The position numbers and the translations under genes are program-made. A DNA stretch of 64,000 nt from Blastocystis sp. Blastoise (taxonomy: Eukaryota > Sar > Bigyra > Opalinata > Blastocystidae): contig JBBPEB010000028.1 in NCBI GenBank assembly GCA_039096225.1, positions 62,001 to 126,000 on the forward strand, in the 5' to 3' direction. The notes under the pieces were generated by a model, which worked only from the letters and a program-made list of their open reading frames with translations, was not told the DNA's origin and searched no databases. Of this stretch, positions 45,013 through 64,000 are shown in pieces; the stretch's first letter is position 1; each line of letters begins with the position of its first letter.

Positions 45013-45767
45013 TTAAAGAAGTGTTTGTTTAAGTACTTTACTATTCATTTCTTTTTTATTCTTCAATGAAGAATTGAAAACATTACATGAAGAAACTAAT
45101 AGCATTATACATAGAACAGAATAAGCAAGAGCGAAGAGTAGAAGAACAACGGAAATCTTATTCAAAAATGAATAACTGACAAGCATACAATTTGTATATA
45201 ATTGTTGTGTACAAGCTGCTCCTGTCATTAGTTCAATTGAATTTCCGCATCCACAACATTAAAATGAGTCTTGAAGATCAATCCAACCTTGAGGCATAAA
45301 AGTATATATGATTTCTGCAGAAGAAGCAATGAACTCTCCAATTATGTTTTCATCAGTCATATCCTATATAAATCGAACAAATATATATGAAATCATTAGA
45401 TATATATAGGATTGGCATGATATAGTAATTTATAATTATATACGACTTGAAGCATAACGATGATTACGATAATACCTAAAACAAGAAAACAAGATACAAT
45501 TACTTCTCCAATAACTAAATAAGAGAAGAAACAAGCCATTGGAGTATATTTGAGTGCAGATAATCCAAAAATACCAAAAACAATCAGATTTAATCCTGTT
45601 TCTAGAATAGATAGAATTTCTTTTCGAAGGGCTAATATAGCTACAGACATGAGGAAACTGTCATTTTGCATGATAACGAGATAAGCAATGATAGTTACTA
45701 TTCCAAGAATGATGAGAAAAATACTCACTGATTTGATGTAACCTTGATCAAACTTTTTTAAAGACAT
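45013..45767 (-). pseudogene. tetraspanin with an in-frame TAA next to the CCG motif
   Basis: Two exons (45444-45767 and 45013-45363) form a 224-codon tetraspanin with the same layout as its downstream neighbour: first helix VSIFLIILGIVTIIAYLVI, two further helices, a large loop and a final helix SVVLLLFALAYSVLCIMLL. The single intron lies at a similar place. At 45259-45261 a TAA interrupts the large loop exactly before CCG (QDSF, stop, CCGCGN). The paralogue has NFECCGFG there, so a GAA to TAA change is the simplest history. No GT-AG pair removes the stop. Everything after it stays in frame and looks conserved, so this is a recent nonsense allele, a sequence error or, less likely, readthrough. 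Confidence 0.75.
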
Positions 45768-46303
45768 TGCAGATGTTTTCTAAGAATCCTTATAGTTATA
45801 ATTAATTATATTTATGATAAATAAATAAAAAAGAAAAAGAAAATAACTCCTTTTTATCTGGAGTTATTCTGTTCCTTTTTCAAATCTTATGATTTAGAGT
45901 TATTTTCATAGTTTTAAGTTATAGTTATAATTGATGTGCTAGTTATTGTCTTATATCATTAGATACTTTATTGTATAAAGAGAAAAGGGAGGAAATAATG
46001 ATAACGAAAAAAGATATTGTGTTATTATACACATTATTTTTTGAGTAAGTGTGTAAACCTATTCTGTTTTCAATTTTGTTGTTTTATCTAATGATTATTT
46101 TGTTATTCATTATAATAAATAAAAATATTAAGTATATTAAAAATAGCTTTTTTTTGTATAACAAGTAAATAGTGGCTTTATATGGAATAAGAAAACAATA
46201 ATAACAATGTTAATTGAAATTAAGATTGACAATAGTACTAAGAGATTTAATAGAGAACATAAAAGCATGATATAACTGATAACGAATAGTAAGAAATAAA
46301 TAG
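45768..46303. other. intergenic
   Basis: About 540 bp between the tetraspanin start and the 3' end of the potassium-channel gene; nothing else seen. Confidence 0.55.
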
Positions 46304-54542
<8,239 letters not shown>

Positions 54543-55180
54543 TGTAGACACTTTTCCACCATATCCCTATATGAATAGGTAGCTAGTCATACGAAAAAGT
54601 AGTTTACCTCAAACTTATCTTCGATAATATTATTTGTATATAAATGTGTATGCATATCTAACACTTATATGTTAACAAAATCAATTATCTAATGAGGGTT
54701 TAAAAATGTAGGATTTTTGTTTACTAAAATGGATCTAGAAATTGAATTTTAGTGAATCTATTTTTTTGGAAGATTCAAAAATATTTTTTTATATATTTTT
54801 ACTTTTGCATTATGTTTATAATAATAAACAAAAAAATATGTTTGTGATTGGAATGATAAATTATTACATTGACAATAATTTTTGATCAGAAACATAATAA
54901 AATGATGAATGAATTCTAATGATTGTGATTGTGAAACGTCAAGAAAAGTATTATTTGATATCTATTTGACTTTTTAAATATATTATAATTATTGATAAAT
55001 ACAAAAATATGGTATAATGTTGTTTATATAAGAAAAAACTTGAACAACAAAAACAAAGAGAGTAGAATACATACAAGACAAATATTGCAAATGATTATTC
55101 ATAGAACAATAAATAGAGACTTGCTAATTGAATGAGTAGATATTTATTAGATAATCGTTGCATAACTATGATACATACCA
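54543..55180. other. intergenic
   Basis: About 640 bp between two minus-strand genes, containing the presumed channel promoter. The open plus-strand frame across 54376-54582 is antisense to channel exons 1 and 2 and is not called. Confidence 0.5.
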
Positions 55181-56211
55181 CTAATGACGTTTGGAATGGG
55201 AATGATTGTCATAAGAATTCGATCGACTTCGAGTGTTATGTTTCGATCGATAATGATCTCTACTATTCTGTCTTCGTTTAGAATAAGAATCACGACTATC
55301 ACTTCGACTTCTGTGTCTAGAATATCGATTATTATGACGATGATAATCACTACTATTATTACTACTGCTTCTATGTCTTCTTCTTCTACTATACGAATCA
55401 CTACTAGGACTTCTACTATAATGTCTGTGGGAATAACCGCGATTTTCATGATTATTTCTTTCATCATATTTATCATAACTATTTCTATTCTGATATTCAT
55501 AGAGAGAACTCTCATGTTCATCTTTTTTATCCTTATTCTCTGTTAATGAATCTTTATTCTCTTTTTCTTCTATTTCTATAATTGTATTAAATTCTTCATC
55601 AAGAACACTTTTTCGAGGTTCTAATAATTTCTGTTGAACTAATATATATCGTGCATCTAAATGAGGCAGAACAATTCCACAACTAGTTTCTTCTGTCAAT
55701 AATTCATCAATAAACTCATCCATATATACTAATATATATTCACTTGTTTCTCTTTTCTTTAATTTACAATAATCAATATATAAAGGTTCTAAGTAATTAT
55801 ATATATCAACGGATTTCCCGGTAAGACGCATATAAAAAGCTCCTAAAGCACGAACATATCTATAGTAATAAAACATATAAAAAGAATCCTATCGAAAATA
55901 AATATATATAAAGGTATTTACTTATAATCTTCATTCTTAATAAACTCAATAACAATTTCTTTATCTGGCTGAATCTGAAGCATCTTCAATAAAAGACATA
56001 AAAATGGACACGGCCTACCTATTCCTCCATAGATACCACCAATATGATCTAATTCTACTGCTTTATCAACGAGAGTTGCTGCTGTAAGTCCAAAACATTC
56101 TTCTTTCCAATATAATGTTTCATAACACTTCTTTCGAATAATGGTTTCAATTAGATCCTGAGGATTTCCTCCATGCACACTACTAGCAAATGGAATAGTT
56201 TGATTAGCCAT
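55181..56211 (-). CDS. PRP38: pre-mRNA splicing factor PRP38 (PRPF38A-like)
   Basis: Two exons (55922-56211 and 55181-55859) encode 322 residues. Residues 1-170 are the PRP38 domain: SSVHGGNPQDLIETIIRKKCYETLYWKEECFGL, LDHIGGIYGG, PCPFLCLLLKMLQIQP, YVRALGAFYMRLTG and YIDYCKLK. An acidic linker and an Arg/Ser/His-rich tail follow (YSRSPSSDSYSRRRRHRSSS and more). PRP38 is a tri-snRNP and B-complex protein needed for spliceosome activation and U4 release. The start is the ATG at 56209-56211; upstream codons in frame lack ATG. It ends in TAG, whereas most genes in the window end in TAA. Confidence 0.94.
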
Positions 56212-56979
56212 GATCGATTTCTTGGTAGTTATCAATATTACAAAATTTATTTTAAAAAATCAGTTAATTAAACAAAATAATCGTGAAAATGGCATAAAAA
56301 CAAATGTTTGTCTTTTTGATATTATTTCTTGGTGTTAACGTCTAATTGTGAGTTGTTAATATACTACTTATAATCAAAAAAAGGAAAACAAATAGATTTT
56401 TGTGAAATCAAATCATTTGTTGTTTCAACTATAGACATGAAATGATATGTATTGAATATTATTAGCGAAATCATTACAAAACGGTATTTAGAATAAAAGA
56501 GAATAGATAATCCATGCTTTAATTTCAAGAATATATTAGTCAAACAATGATCATTACTTTTATGATGATTCACATAATTTATTAATGATTAGTAAGATAT
56601 GAATAACATATAAACATAAAATAAAATGCAAATAATCAACATTTTCATAATAAAATTGAGGATTACAATGAGTTATATTCTTATTTTAGTTATAAATGAG
56701 TTTACAACAAGCTATACACTCCGATGACACTGCCGATACTTCTATTTAACCAACAAATCGCCACTAGTTCAATAGTTTTTTTTTGAGAAAATTTCACGGT
56801 AATCTAACGAAAATCAGTAAAGAGTATTGTTTTTTGATTTGCAACAATTAGTGAAAGTTGAATACCCTTTATTCAATTAGGAATATTTTTTTTCTGGTAT
56901 TTATCTTATTTTGTATTTGATAGCTATTGATTCGTAAACATTAGGAGCACTAATATTTACTTTAAAGGCATTGTGAAAC
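56212..56979. other. intergenic, divergent promoters
   Basis: About 770 bp between divergent genes. A short minus-strand frame at 56364-56573 lacks any supporting feature and is not called. Confidence 0.5.
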
Positions 56980-58412
56980 ATGAATTCGATGAAAGATCAA
57001 CTTAAAAATAGACTTACGTATAAGCAACTCAAAGGTCTTTTAGTTTATTTCTTAATTTTGTTAATATCCATTTATATCTTCGTATTTTCCAAATGTAAGT
57101 TTTTTTTTGCTTTTTTAAGTCTATTATTAACTTATATATATTTTAATAATGTTTAGTGTTTGTGATTGGTGCAAAGAATCAGCAAAAACAAATAGCTCTC
57201 AATGCTGTATCAACTCTTGAAGGTATACATATGCTTTTTTTTGTTTTTATTTCTTTTTTGTATATATTAGTATATTTCTATATTACTTAAAATGTTAGTA
57301 TTATTCTGAATGTCTATGTATATATATAGTTCATAAGTTATCACTTGAGTATATTGATGCTCGTGGCAGATATATACACATGCGATTATATGGTGATCAA
57401 GCCAGAATATATTATAAACAAACAGATAAAGAAATATCTCCTCAAGACGTTCTTGAATATGGCTATTATTTAGGTACAGTACAAGTGAAAGAAGACTTTT
57501 ATGTTTCTGTAAGTATACCCTTAATGAGAACAGAAAAGAAATATATGCAATTTGTTGCTTATTCTGAAATCTATGAGTCCTCTTTTGCTTATATTCGTAT
57601 TCCTGATGAATTAGCAGGTATATATATATATATAGGATTCTATTAATTAATATATAGTGTATTCATATACATATTATTATATGTTTATTATATATATTTA
57701 TATTTTCTTGTTATGTTTTTGTTTTAATTAAATATTATGATTATAATAATATATATATATATATATATATAGTATGTCAGGAGACTACGTTAACTAAAGT
57801 AGACATAGAGGATGAGATGAATAGTTGTATTCGTATAAAGTATAATTTAGTAGGAGAAGGAGATATATATGGTCATTATCGTTTATTAGAAGACTCCGCT
57901 CCCCCAGATGAAGTCAATGTTGTTGAAGAAGGAATATATCTTGGAAAGTATATATATAATATATATATATAATATATTCATTATGTCTTATTTGATTTAT
58001 TTGATTATTTTTATGATAATAAGTACAATAAGTATAATAATCATAATCATAATAATAATCATAATCATAATAATACCCTATATAATAGGTTTTCAAATGA
58101 GCAAGTGACTGCCTTATATTGCGGTTTATATGATGATAATCTCTATGAAATCAGCATTGTCGCCAAAACTGGCATGTGTATAACGAAACCCGTCTACTTC
58201 ACCTATAAAACAAATAGTATTATATATATATATATAATAATATATATATTATTTATTATTATATATAGAACTATCAGAAGAAGCCAAATGGGGACCTTGT
58301 ATATATATATATATATATATATAACATATTCTTTTATTTAACATATTATATTATTTAACTAATGTATATATTTATATATAGCGGCCTTAAAACATATTCA
58401 ACGTATATATAT

Positions 58413-58455
<43 letters not shown>

Positions 58456-58508
58456 TAGCTCATCATTCTACTCATATTGGTATTAATTATCGATCATTTG
58501 GTGGTGGT

Positions 58509-58551
<43 letters not shown>

Positions 58552-59025
58552 GAGGTAATGGCTAATTTGCCTGAAGATCGTGTTACCTCGAATGGTGTAT
58601 ATATACCTGTAGAAGCAGAAGTTACTAGTGAACAACAACCTGTGGATGAAGAAACATTAGAGTGTAGTATATAATAATAATAATCATAATAATCATAATA
58701 ATCATAATCATAATACAATAATAATATATATATATAATTATAATAATCATTATATATATATATATATATATATATATAGATCCAGAAGTAAAGGATTATA
58801 ATATTCGTTTCCGAACTGCTCAGAAGAAGAAGGGGAAGGTAGTTATAAAGATGATGCTACAGGGAAAAGGACATTTATTTGTATATTGGACCAATGAGAA
58901 TAAGAAAAACGTGGATAACAGTGTTATTGTCACCAAAGGAAAAGATGTATATATATTTATATAGATTTTCTCTATTACCTTGAATATGTATATGCTTCAT
59001 AAATATATTGAATATTATTTTAAAG

Positions 59026-59083
<58 letters not shown>

Positions 59084-59210
59084 GGGTTTATATTCAGATG
59101 ATTTTATTTTCGTGCGTTTAAGTCACTTACCTGAGAAAGCTGTTAATGTTCACTTTTCTGTTCAATGCAAAAATATAATCGCCGGACCTTTCTCAAAACT
59201 TGTCTCTTAA
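56980..59210 (+). CDS. type II membrane protein, unknown family
   Basis: Eleven exons, all joining in phase, give 426 residues: 56980-57094, 57157-57222, 57330-57617, 57773-57947, 58089-58216, 58269-58298, 58382-58402, 58459-58506, 58550-58663, 58780-58946 and 59082-59210. A short basic N-terminus (MNSMKDQLKNRLTYKQLKG) precedes one membrane helix at about 20-45 (LLVYFLILLISIYIFVF), so most of the protein should be lumenal or extracellular. The ectodomain is beta-rich by appearance, with Ig- or FN3-like stretches (ISPQDVLEYGYYLGTVQVKEDFYVSVSIPL; YEISIVAKTGMCITKPVYFTY) and few cysteines. I do not recognise it. Two exons are only 30 and 21 nt and sit between AT-only introns, so their calls rest on phase alone. 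Its 3' end faces the GH13-like gene. Confidence 0.7.
59033..59081. repeat. (AT)n intronic array
   Basis: AT array forming the last part of an intron in the type II membrane protein gene; the acceptor TATAG is its end. Confidence 0.85.
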
Positions 59211-60052
59211 ATTAATTTATATATATATATATATATATTTATATGTCTTATTATTTTAAAATTGTATTTATTGAATCTATTATATTATTTTATATATTAT
59301 ATTTTATTATATTTATTAAAAGTATAAAAATACATATATATTTATATATATATGTTCTTTCTTATTCATTTGTGTCTTTTTAATATTCATATTCATTATC
59401 ATCTATTTTATTTTACTTTAATATATATATAAACATTTATATATATTCATGAAATTATCAATAATTCTCTCATTTGTTATTATTGTATATCTATTCTTTT
59501 CCTATTTATATTTTTATATACATATTCTTTTCAAACATTTTATTTTTTTTTAGTACATTTGTGTTATTATTATATATTTATATATATTTATTTCTATTTT
59601 CTTTTCTTTTCCTTTATTTTTCGTATCTCCTTATTTTAAAAAGTATATATTAAATCTTTTCCACTACTACTTGTCTCAAATAGAGTTTTGAACACTTTAT
59701 TATTCATATAATACATTTTTGTATTTATTTCAAAGACTGTTCTTTCATGATCATATAAGCCGTATATATATATATATGGATAAGACAAATAATACTTGTT
59801 AAAGGTTATTATTACAATATATTGAATAATTCTAAATATCCTTTTTTTACAAGTTAAATGAGCATAGAATAATAAATAAATAATGGTTTTATTATTTGAA
59901 ATATATACATGTTATATATTAAAGTGATTTTGACTCTATCTCTCTTCTTACAATATGTGAAACGAACAACAACAAACTCTATTTTCAAAATAACATATAT
60001 ATATATACAAATAACATAATAACAACTATAGTACAGACGGCGATAAATAAAA
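59211..60052. other. intergenic, convergent 3' ends
   Basis: About 840 bp, very AT-rich, with T-rich strings; no gene or RNA seen. Confidence 0.55.
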
Positions 60053-60267
60053 TTATCTAGAAGAAAAGATTAATATCGATTTTGCTCCAATTCTTACATT
60101 TCCACAACTTGATGAATATGTCCAAGTTCTTCCAGTTTCTTGAGGGCATTGTCGTAATACAACATTTCCACCGATTCCCGTGAATAATTCGTTGTATTTT
60201 TGATCATCACTATTAAATATCATCTTCCATAATTTTCCAGACAAAGGAGGGAAATCAACAAATAAAC

Positions 60268-60299
<32 letters not shown>

Positions 60300-60603
60300 A
60301 TAACATAATATATATATACGTTCCATCATCATAGCTTGTTTTACTTGTGTTAATAACCACGGTTAATTGAGCAGAATCTGATGATCCTTTTGTCATCGCT
60401 AATATATTCTTTTCAGAATTCGTGTAATATATAGAATACTCAGAAGATATCATTTGCTATATATATATATATTATGAATAATAATAATAATATATATATA
60501 TACAGTATAATCAGATCGAATAGTTAGTAAATCTTTTGTGAGAATAAAATAAGAATATGAAGGACCTTTTGTTATCCATCTATATATATATATATTAATA
60601 ATG

Positions 60604-60646
<43 letters not shown>

Positions 60647-63426
60647 TAATATATATATATACGTTCCATAGTTATATTCACCAACGTTATTTACGTCAAG
60701 AGGAGAGGGAGAAGCACCAAATGGAAGTGTAGACATATACTCTGTACCTATATATATATAATATATATAATATATATAATATATATAATATATATTATTA
60801 GGATTCATAGAAATAAATGAGAATAAATCATTATAATCATTTATAGAATAATAAGATATTATGACTATTTATATATATATATACCCATAAAGAAGTTAGG
60901 AATAGCAGGAGTGGAGGACATTAGATATAATGCTAATATAGAGTCCTTTATTGTATATATATCATCCGGATTATTACTATTCAATTGAACGCGAAATCGA
61001 TTCAACTATGTATATTAATATACATAATAATGTATATAACAATAATATAAATATTAATATATACAATAGCTGTTTCAGGTGTTTCAATTGAGAACATAAG
61101 TGATGATGATGAATATAAATATTCGAACTGAATGAAATTCGCAAGAGAAGTCATACTGATAGAAGAAGTGTTGAATAAGGAATATATCTGATTCGTACTA
61201 GATAGATATATATATATAGTAATATTAATATAAATCACTGTTATTTATATATATATACAATCGTTTATCAAATTGAATTGTAAATCCTAATCCTTTATTC
61301 CCACGGGTATTTGTAACATCTATAATACTACTATTTTCATGGGAAACATTCAGACTATCATCAGCCAACTATATTAATAATAATAATAGTATTATTAATA
61401 AATATAATAAATATAATCTTAATAATAATATAAATATAATAAATATAATCTTAATAATAATATAAATATAATAAATATAATCTTAATAATAATATAAATA
61501 TAATAAATCTAAACGCCTACATAATACATGGATTTATAGCTGGTTAAGGTAGCTAATAGTTCGTTCATTTCTGTATTGTCTTCTCCTTCTCCTTCATTAC
61601 ATTTCTTTCCATATAAACGTTGACATAATAAATGTTTCATATATACACCATCAATACCGTAGATCTCATTATATCGATGAATCATATTAATAAAGAACGA
61701 ATTCCCGCGACTATTAACAGTTCCTCGAATTCTATTTAATCCATTTGGTTGATTGTCTTCTTTATATATATCCATATATTCCTCTCCCCAATTGTTCTTC
61801 GAACTTCCATCATAATTGACTAAGAACATATCTTCAGAGAAAAGTGACCAATCTATCTCTATTACTATATGCATTCCAAGCTTATGAATCTCATAAACCA
61901 ACTTCTTTAACTCAACTATACTACCAAAGGAAGGATGAATCTTACCAGGAAATAATGTATAATAATTATCTATATATATTATAGTATATCATATTATATT
62001 ATATTATATTATATTATATTATATTATATTATATTATATTATATTATATTATATTATATTATATTATATTATATTATATTATATTATATTATATTATATT
62101 ATATTATATTATATTATATTATATTATATTATATTATATTATATTATATTATATTATATTATATTATATTATATTATATTATATTATATTATATTATATT
62201 ATATTATATACTATTATATTATATTATATTATATTATATACTATTATATTATATTATATACTAATATTATATACTATTATATTATATTATATTATATACT
62301 ATACTATTATATACTATTATATTATATTATATTATATACACCAGCATAGATAGGATGGAGTAATATCGCATTTCAGAGGTTCAATAGGGAGTAATATAAT
62401 ACAATTAATCCCTAATAACTTCAAATAATTTAAACGCGGAATAATCGAAGAAAAAGTACCATTTATATATTCTATAGAATAGTATAGAATAGTATATAAT
62501 AGAATATACCATCAGAATTGAATGTAGGTACATGAAGTGTATAGAATACGAGTTTCTCTTTGGCTTTTAAAGTAATAGTCTTATAAGTATTCCATTCTAT
62601 ATCTTCAGAATAAGTAGAATCAAACATAGGATTCAAATCATAAGGAGATCTATATATAAAATAATATATAACACAACATATAATACAATATATAATATAA
62701 CACAATAAAATAATATATAACACAATAAAATACATATATAACCCAATAAAATACATAAATAACACAATAGATAAAAAAAATACAATGTAAAAGATTCTAT
62801 AGAATAACGTTTATAGTGTTCACCATTATATTCCATATCATAATAAAATGAAGTATCATTTCGAATATTAACAATAAATAAATACCAATAACCGTCTCCT
62901 TGATTTCTATAGAATAATAATTATATATATTATAAACATACGTCATGGAATATAAGTGACTTTCATCATCTTGTTTGATATATATGGACACCTTTGTTGA
63001 ATTCTTTGAATAAACTCGGTAGGACATACCATAATAATATAAATTACCATTCAATTTATATCCTATAGACTTCTCCCAATATAAGAAACCTTCAAAATCA
63101 CTTCGTTCACAATTAGGAAGACTATAATCATCAGGACATTTCAATGTTGGATCACTTTTAGCTAATGCATCCAAATATAATCCTAATGAAATCGCAAGGG
63201 CCAAGAAAATAATGAAGAAAAACAAAGATATAGAAATAACAAAAGCTAAATGATCTCGAGCCCAACTATTTTTCTTCGGAACATTTCTCTTTGCCATTTT
63301 CCTTCTTAGTTTCTTCTCTGTAGACCATGTATTGTTTACAGAAAAGAAATCTTCAGGTAAGATTTTCAAATCGATACGAGTATTCAACGATTGATTTGCA
63401 GATGATGTAGATCTAGTTCCATACAT
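60053..63426 (-). CDS. type II membrane protein with GH13-like, probably inactive, ectodomain
   Basis: Twelve exons, read downward: 62942-63426, 62784-62906, 62510-62649, 62340-62471, 61521-61969, 61259-61368, 61065-61197, 60885-61005, 60663-60747, 60504-60579, 60320-60456 and 60053-60266. They give about 734 residues. A basic cytosolic N-terminus precedes one helix (HLAFVISISLFFFIIFLALAI). The ectodomain follows the alpha-amylase (GH13) barrel: GTFSSIIPRLNYLKLLGINCIILLPI, NYYTLFPGKIHPSFGSIVELKKLVYEIHKLGMHIVIEID, and a GIDGVYM strand where active enzymes have GFRxD. A beta domain ends GAKSILIFSSR. The usual nucleophile Asp and the region I Asp/His are replaced, so catalysis is unlikely. This resembles SLC3-type amino-acid transporter heavy chains in design, though direct kinship is not shown. 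One intron is a 350-bp pentanucleotide array. Confidence 0.78.
61985..62338. repeat. (TATTA)n pentanucleotide array, about 350 bp
   Basis: Mostly perfect TATTA/ATATT units with a more degenerate right end (ATACT variants). It fills an intron of the GH13-like gene. Confidence 0.93.
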
Positions 63427-63710
63427 TAGTCTGAATCTATTTATTTATTGAATAACTCAAAACTATGGAATCTTTTTCTTAAAAAACAAATTTGTTTTTA
63501 TTCAAACACTTTCTATTCGTTAAATTCAAAAACAAAATTTCGTGCATCCAATATGTTATTGATATATTATTTTTTTTTCTTTTTATTCATCCTCTTTAAT
63601 ATTTCTATTAGTTTTCAATTATATATAATTTTGTATATGTAAACAAACGATGAAACAAAAAGATAATAATATCCTATTATTTAAAAAATAGAATATATAA
63701 AGAAATAATT

Positions 63711-64000
63711 TCACTTTTGTTGATAAAACGTACGACTTTTGATTCTATCGGATAAACTAGCATCATTACCCAAATAAGCATCCTTCTTAAATGATTGTAA
63801 ATAATTATTATTTTCATCATAATTCTTCTTCAACTCTTCTTCTTCTTCTGTTTCTTTTATATCCTTTTTATGATTCTCTAATAATCGCTTATATCGCAAA
63901 TCTTGATTCACAGAAGCATCCTGTTTCATTTCATTTAATCGCTTCTGAACTTCTTCTTCAGTTAATTGTTTATCTTTTTTATTATTTCTATCTTTTGTAT
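63711..64000 (-). CDS. CWC25: pre-mRNA splicing factor CWC25, C-terminal part
   Basis: A frame open to the window edge covers the last 95 or so residues. It reads LTEEEVQKRLNEMKQDASVN, then RYKRLLENHKKDIKETEEEEE, and ends in AYLGNDASLSDRIKSRTFYQQK. CWC25 proteins end in the same order: an EMxxDA block, a basic-acidic helix, then a short segment with a D/ER(V/I)xxRxxYxQ-type ending. CWC25 acts with the spliceosome at the first catalytic step. The stop is TGA, so TGA is an ordinary terminator here despite the tRNA-Sec. The assignment rests on a low-complexity charged tail, so it is moderate. Confidence 0.65.
   Translation of the reverse strand, partial: TKDRNNKKDKQLTEEEVQKRLNEMKQDASVNQDLRYKRLLENHKKDIKETEEEEELKKNYDENNNYLQSFKKDAYLGNDASLSDRIKSRTFYQQK

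Noticed and set aside
45259-45261. Stop-codon reassignment of TAA
   Set aside because: TAA ends most genes in the window at the expected C-terminus, so one internal TAA does not support recoding.
61985-62338. Satellite or telomere-like array
   Set aside because: It is a single intronic TATTA microsatellite between two exons of the same gene.
63711-63713. TGA at the end of CWC25 as a possible selenocysteine codon
   Set aside because: The protein ends where the family ends and nothing coding follows.

Overview
The window is nuclear DNA from a very AT-rich, intron-dense protist. Coding exons are separated by introns that mostly start GTATAT or GTAA and end TATATAG, and many introns consist largely of AT or TAA microsatellite. 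There are no operons or bacterial signals. My best placement is a stramenopile close to Blastocystis and Proteromonas (Opalinata). The reasons are an enolase with a mitochondrial-type presequence (mitochondrial lower glycolysis is known from stramenopiles including Blastocystis) and a giant Ig-like/sushi-like surface protein. This placement is inference and has not been tested with a tree.

Layout. 1-243: 3' end of an unidentified secreted-type gene. 761-4609 (-): transcription regulator with TFIIS-M and SPOC domains. 5020-6824 (+): proteasome subunit Rpn7. 7193-7417 (-): mitochondrial ribosomal protein bL36. 7863-7949 (+): selenocysteine tRNA. 8061-8752 (+): small membrane protein. 9763-10093 (+): LSm3. 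10952-11522 (+): ERH. 12914-18244 (+): KNL2-type centromere protein that also carries a PHD finger. 18751-21561 (-): asparaginyl-tRNA synthetase. 22643-29937 (+): 2,229-residue surface protein. 30436-32049 (-): exosome subunit Rrp4. 32244-37028 (+): 21-exon polytopic membrane protein. 37935-39453 (+): SEH1. 40035-41644 (+): enolase. 41891-42747 (-): SNRNP27. 43431-45767 (-): two tandem tetraspanin genes, the second with an internal stop. 46304-54542 (-): BK-like potassium channel. 55181-56211 (-): PRP38. 56980-59210 (+): type II membrane protein of unknown family. 60053-63426 (-): type II membrane protein with a GH13-like, probably non-catalytic, ectodomain. 63711-64000 (-): 3' end of CWC25.

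The genes are a mix of housekeeping functions (splicing, RNA decay, proteasome, translation, nuclear pore, glycolysis) and cell-surface proteins, without obvious functional clustering. Four are spliceosome components (LSm3, SNRNP27, PRP38, CWC25), which fits the intron density.

Most notable points: (1) a GC-rich, near-palindromic 9-mer, CRYGGGAAT, recurs at about a dozen places, always inside coding exons but in different reading frames and on both strands; (2) the enolase intron is flanked by a 15-bp direct repeat and cannot be spliced in frame with GT-AG borders, and the Rpn7 gene has a similar non-GT intron; (3) PHD, SANTA and SANT domains occur together in one centromere protein; (4) a tRNA-Sec implies selenoproteins. 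All exon structures were assembled by eye by joining reading frames across GT/AG borders; none is confirmed by transcripts.
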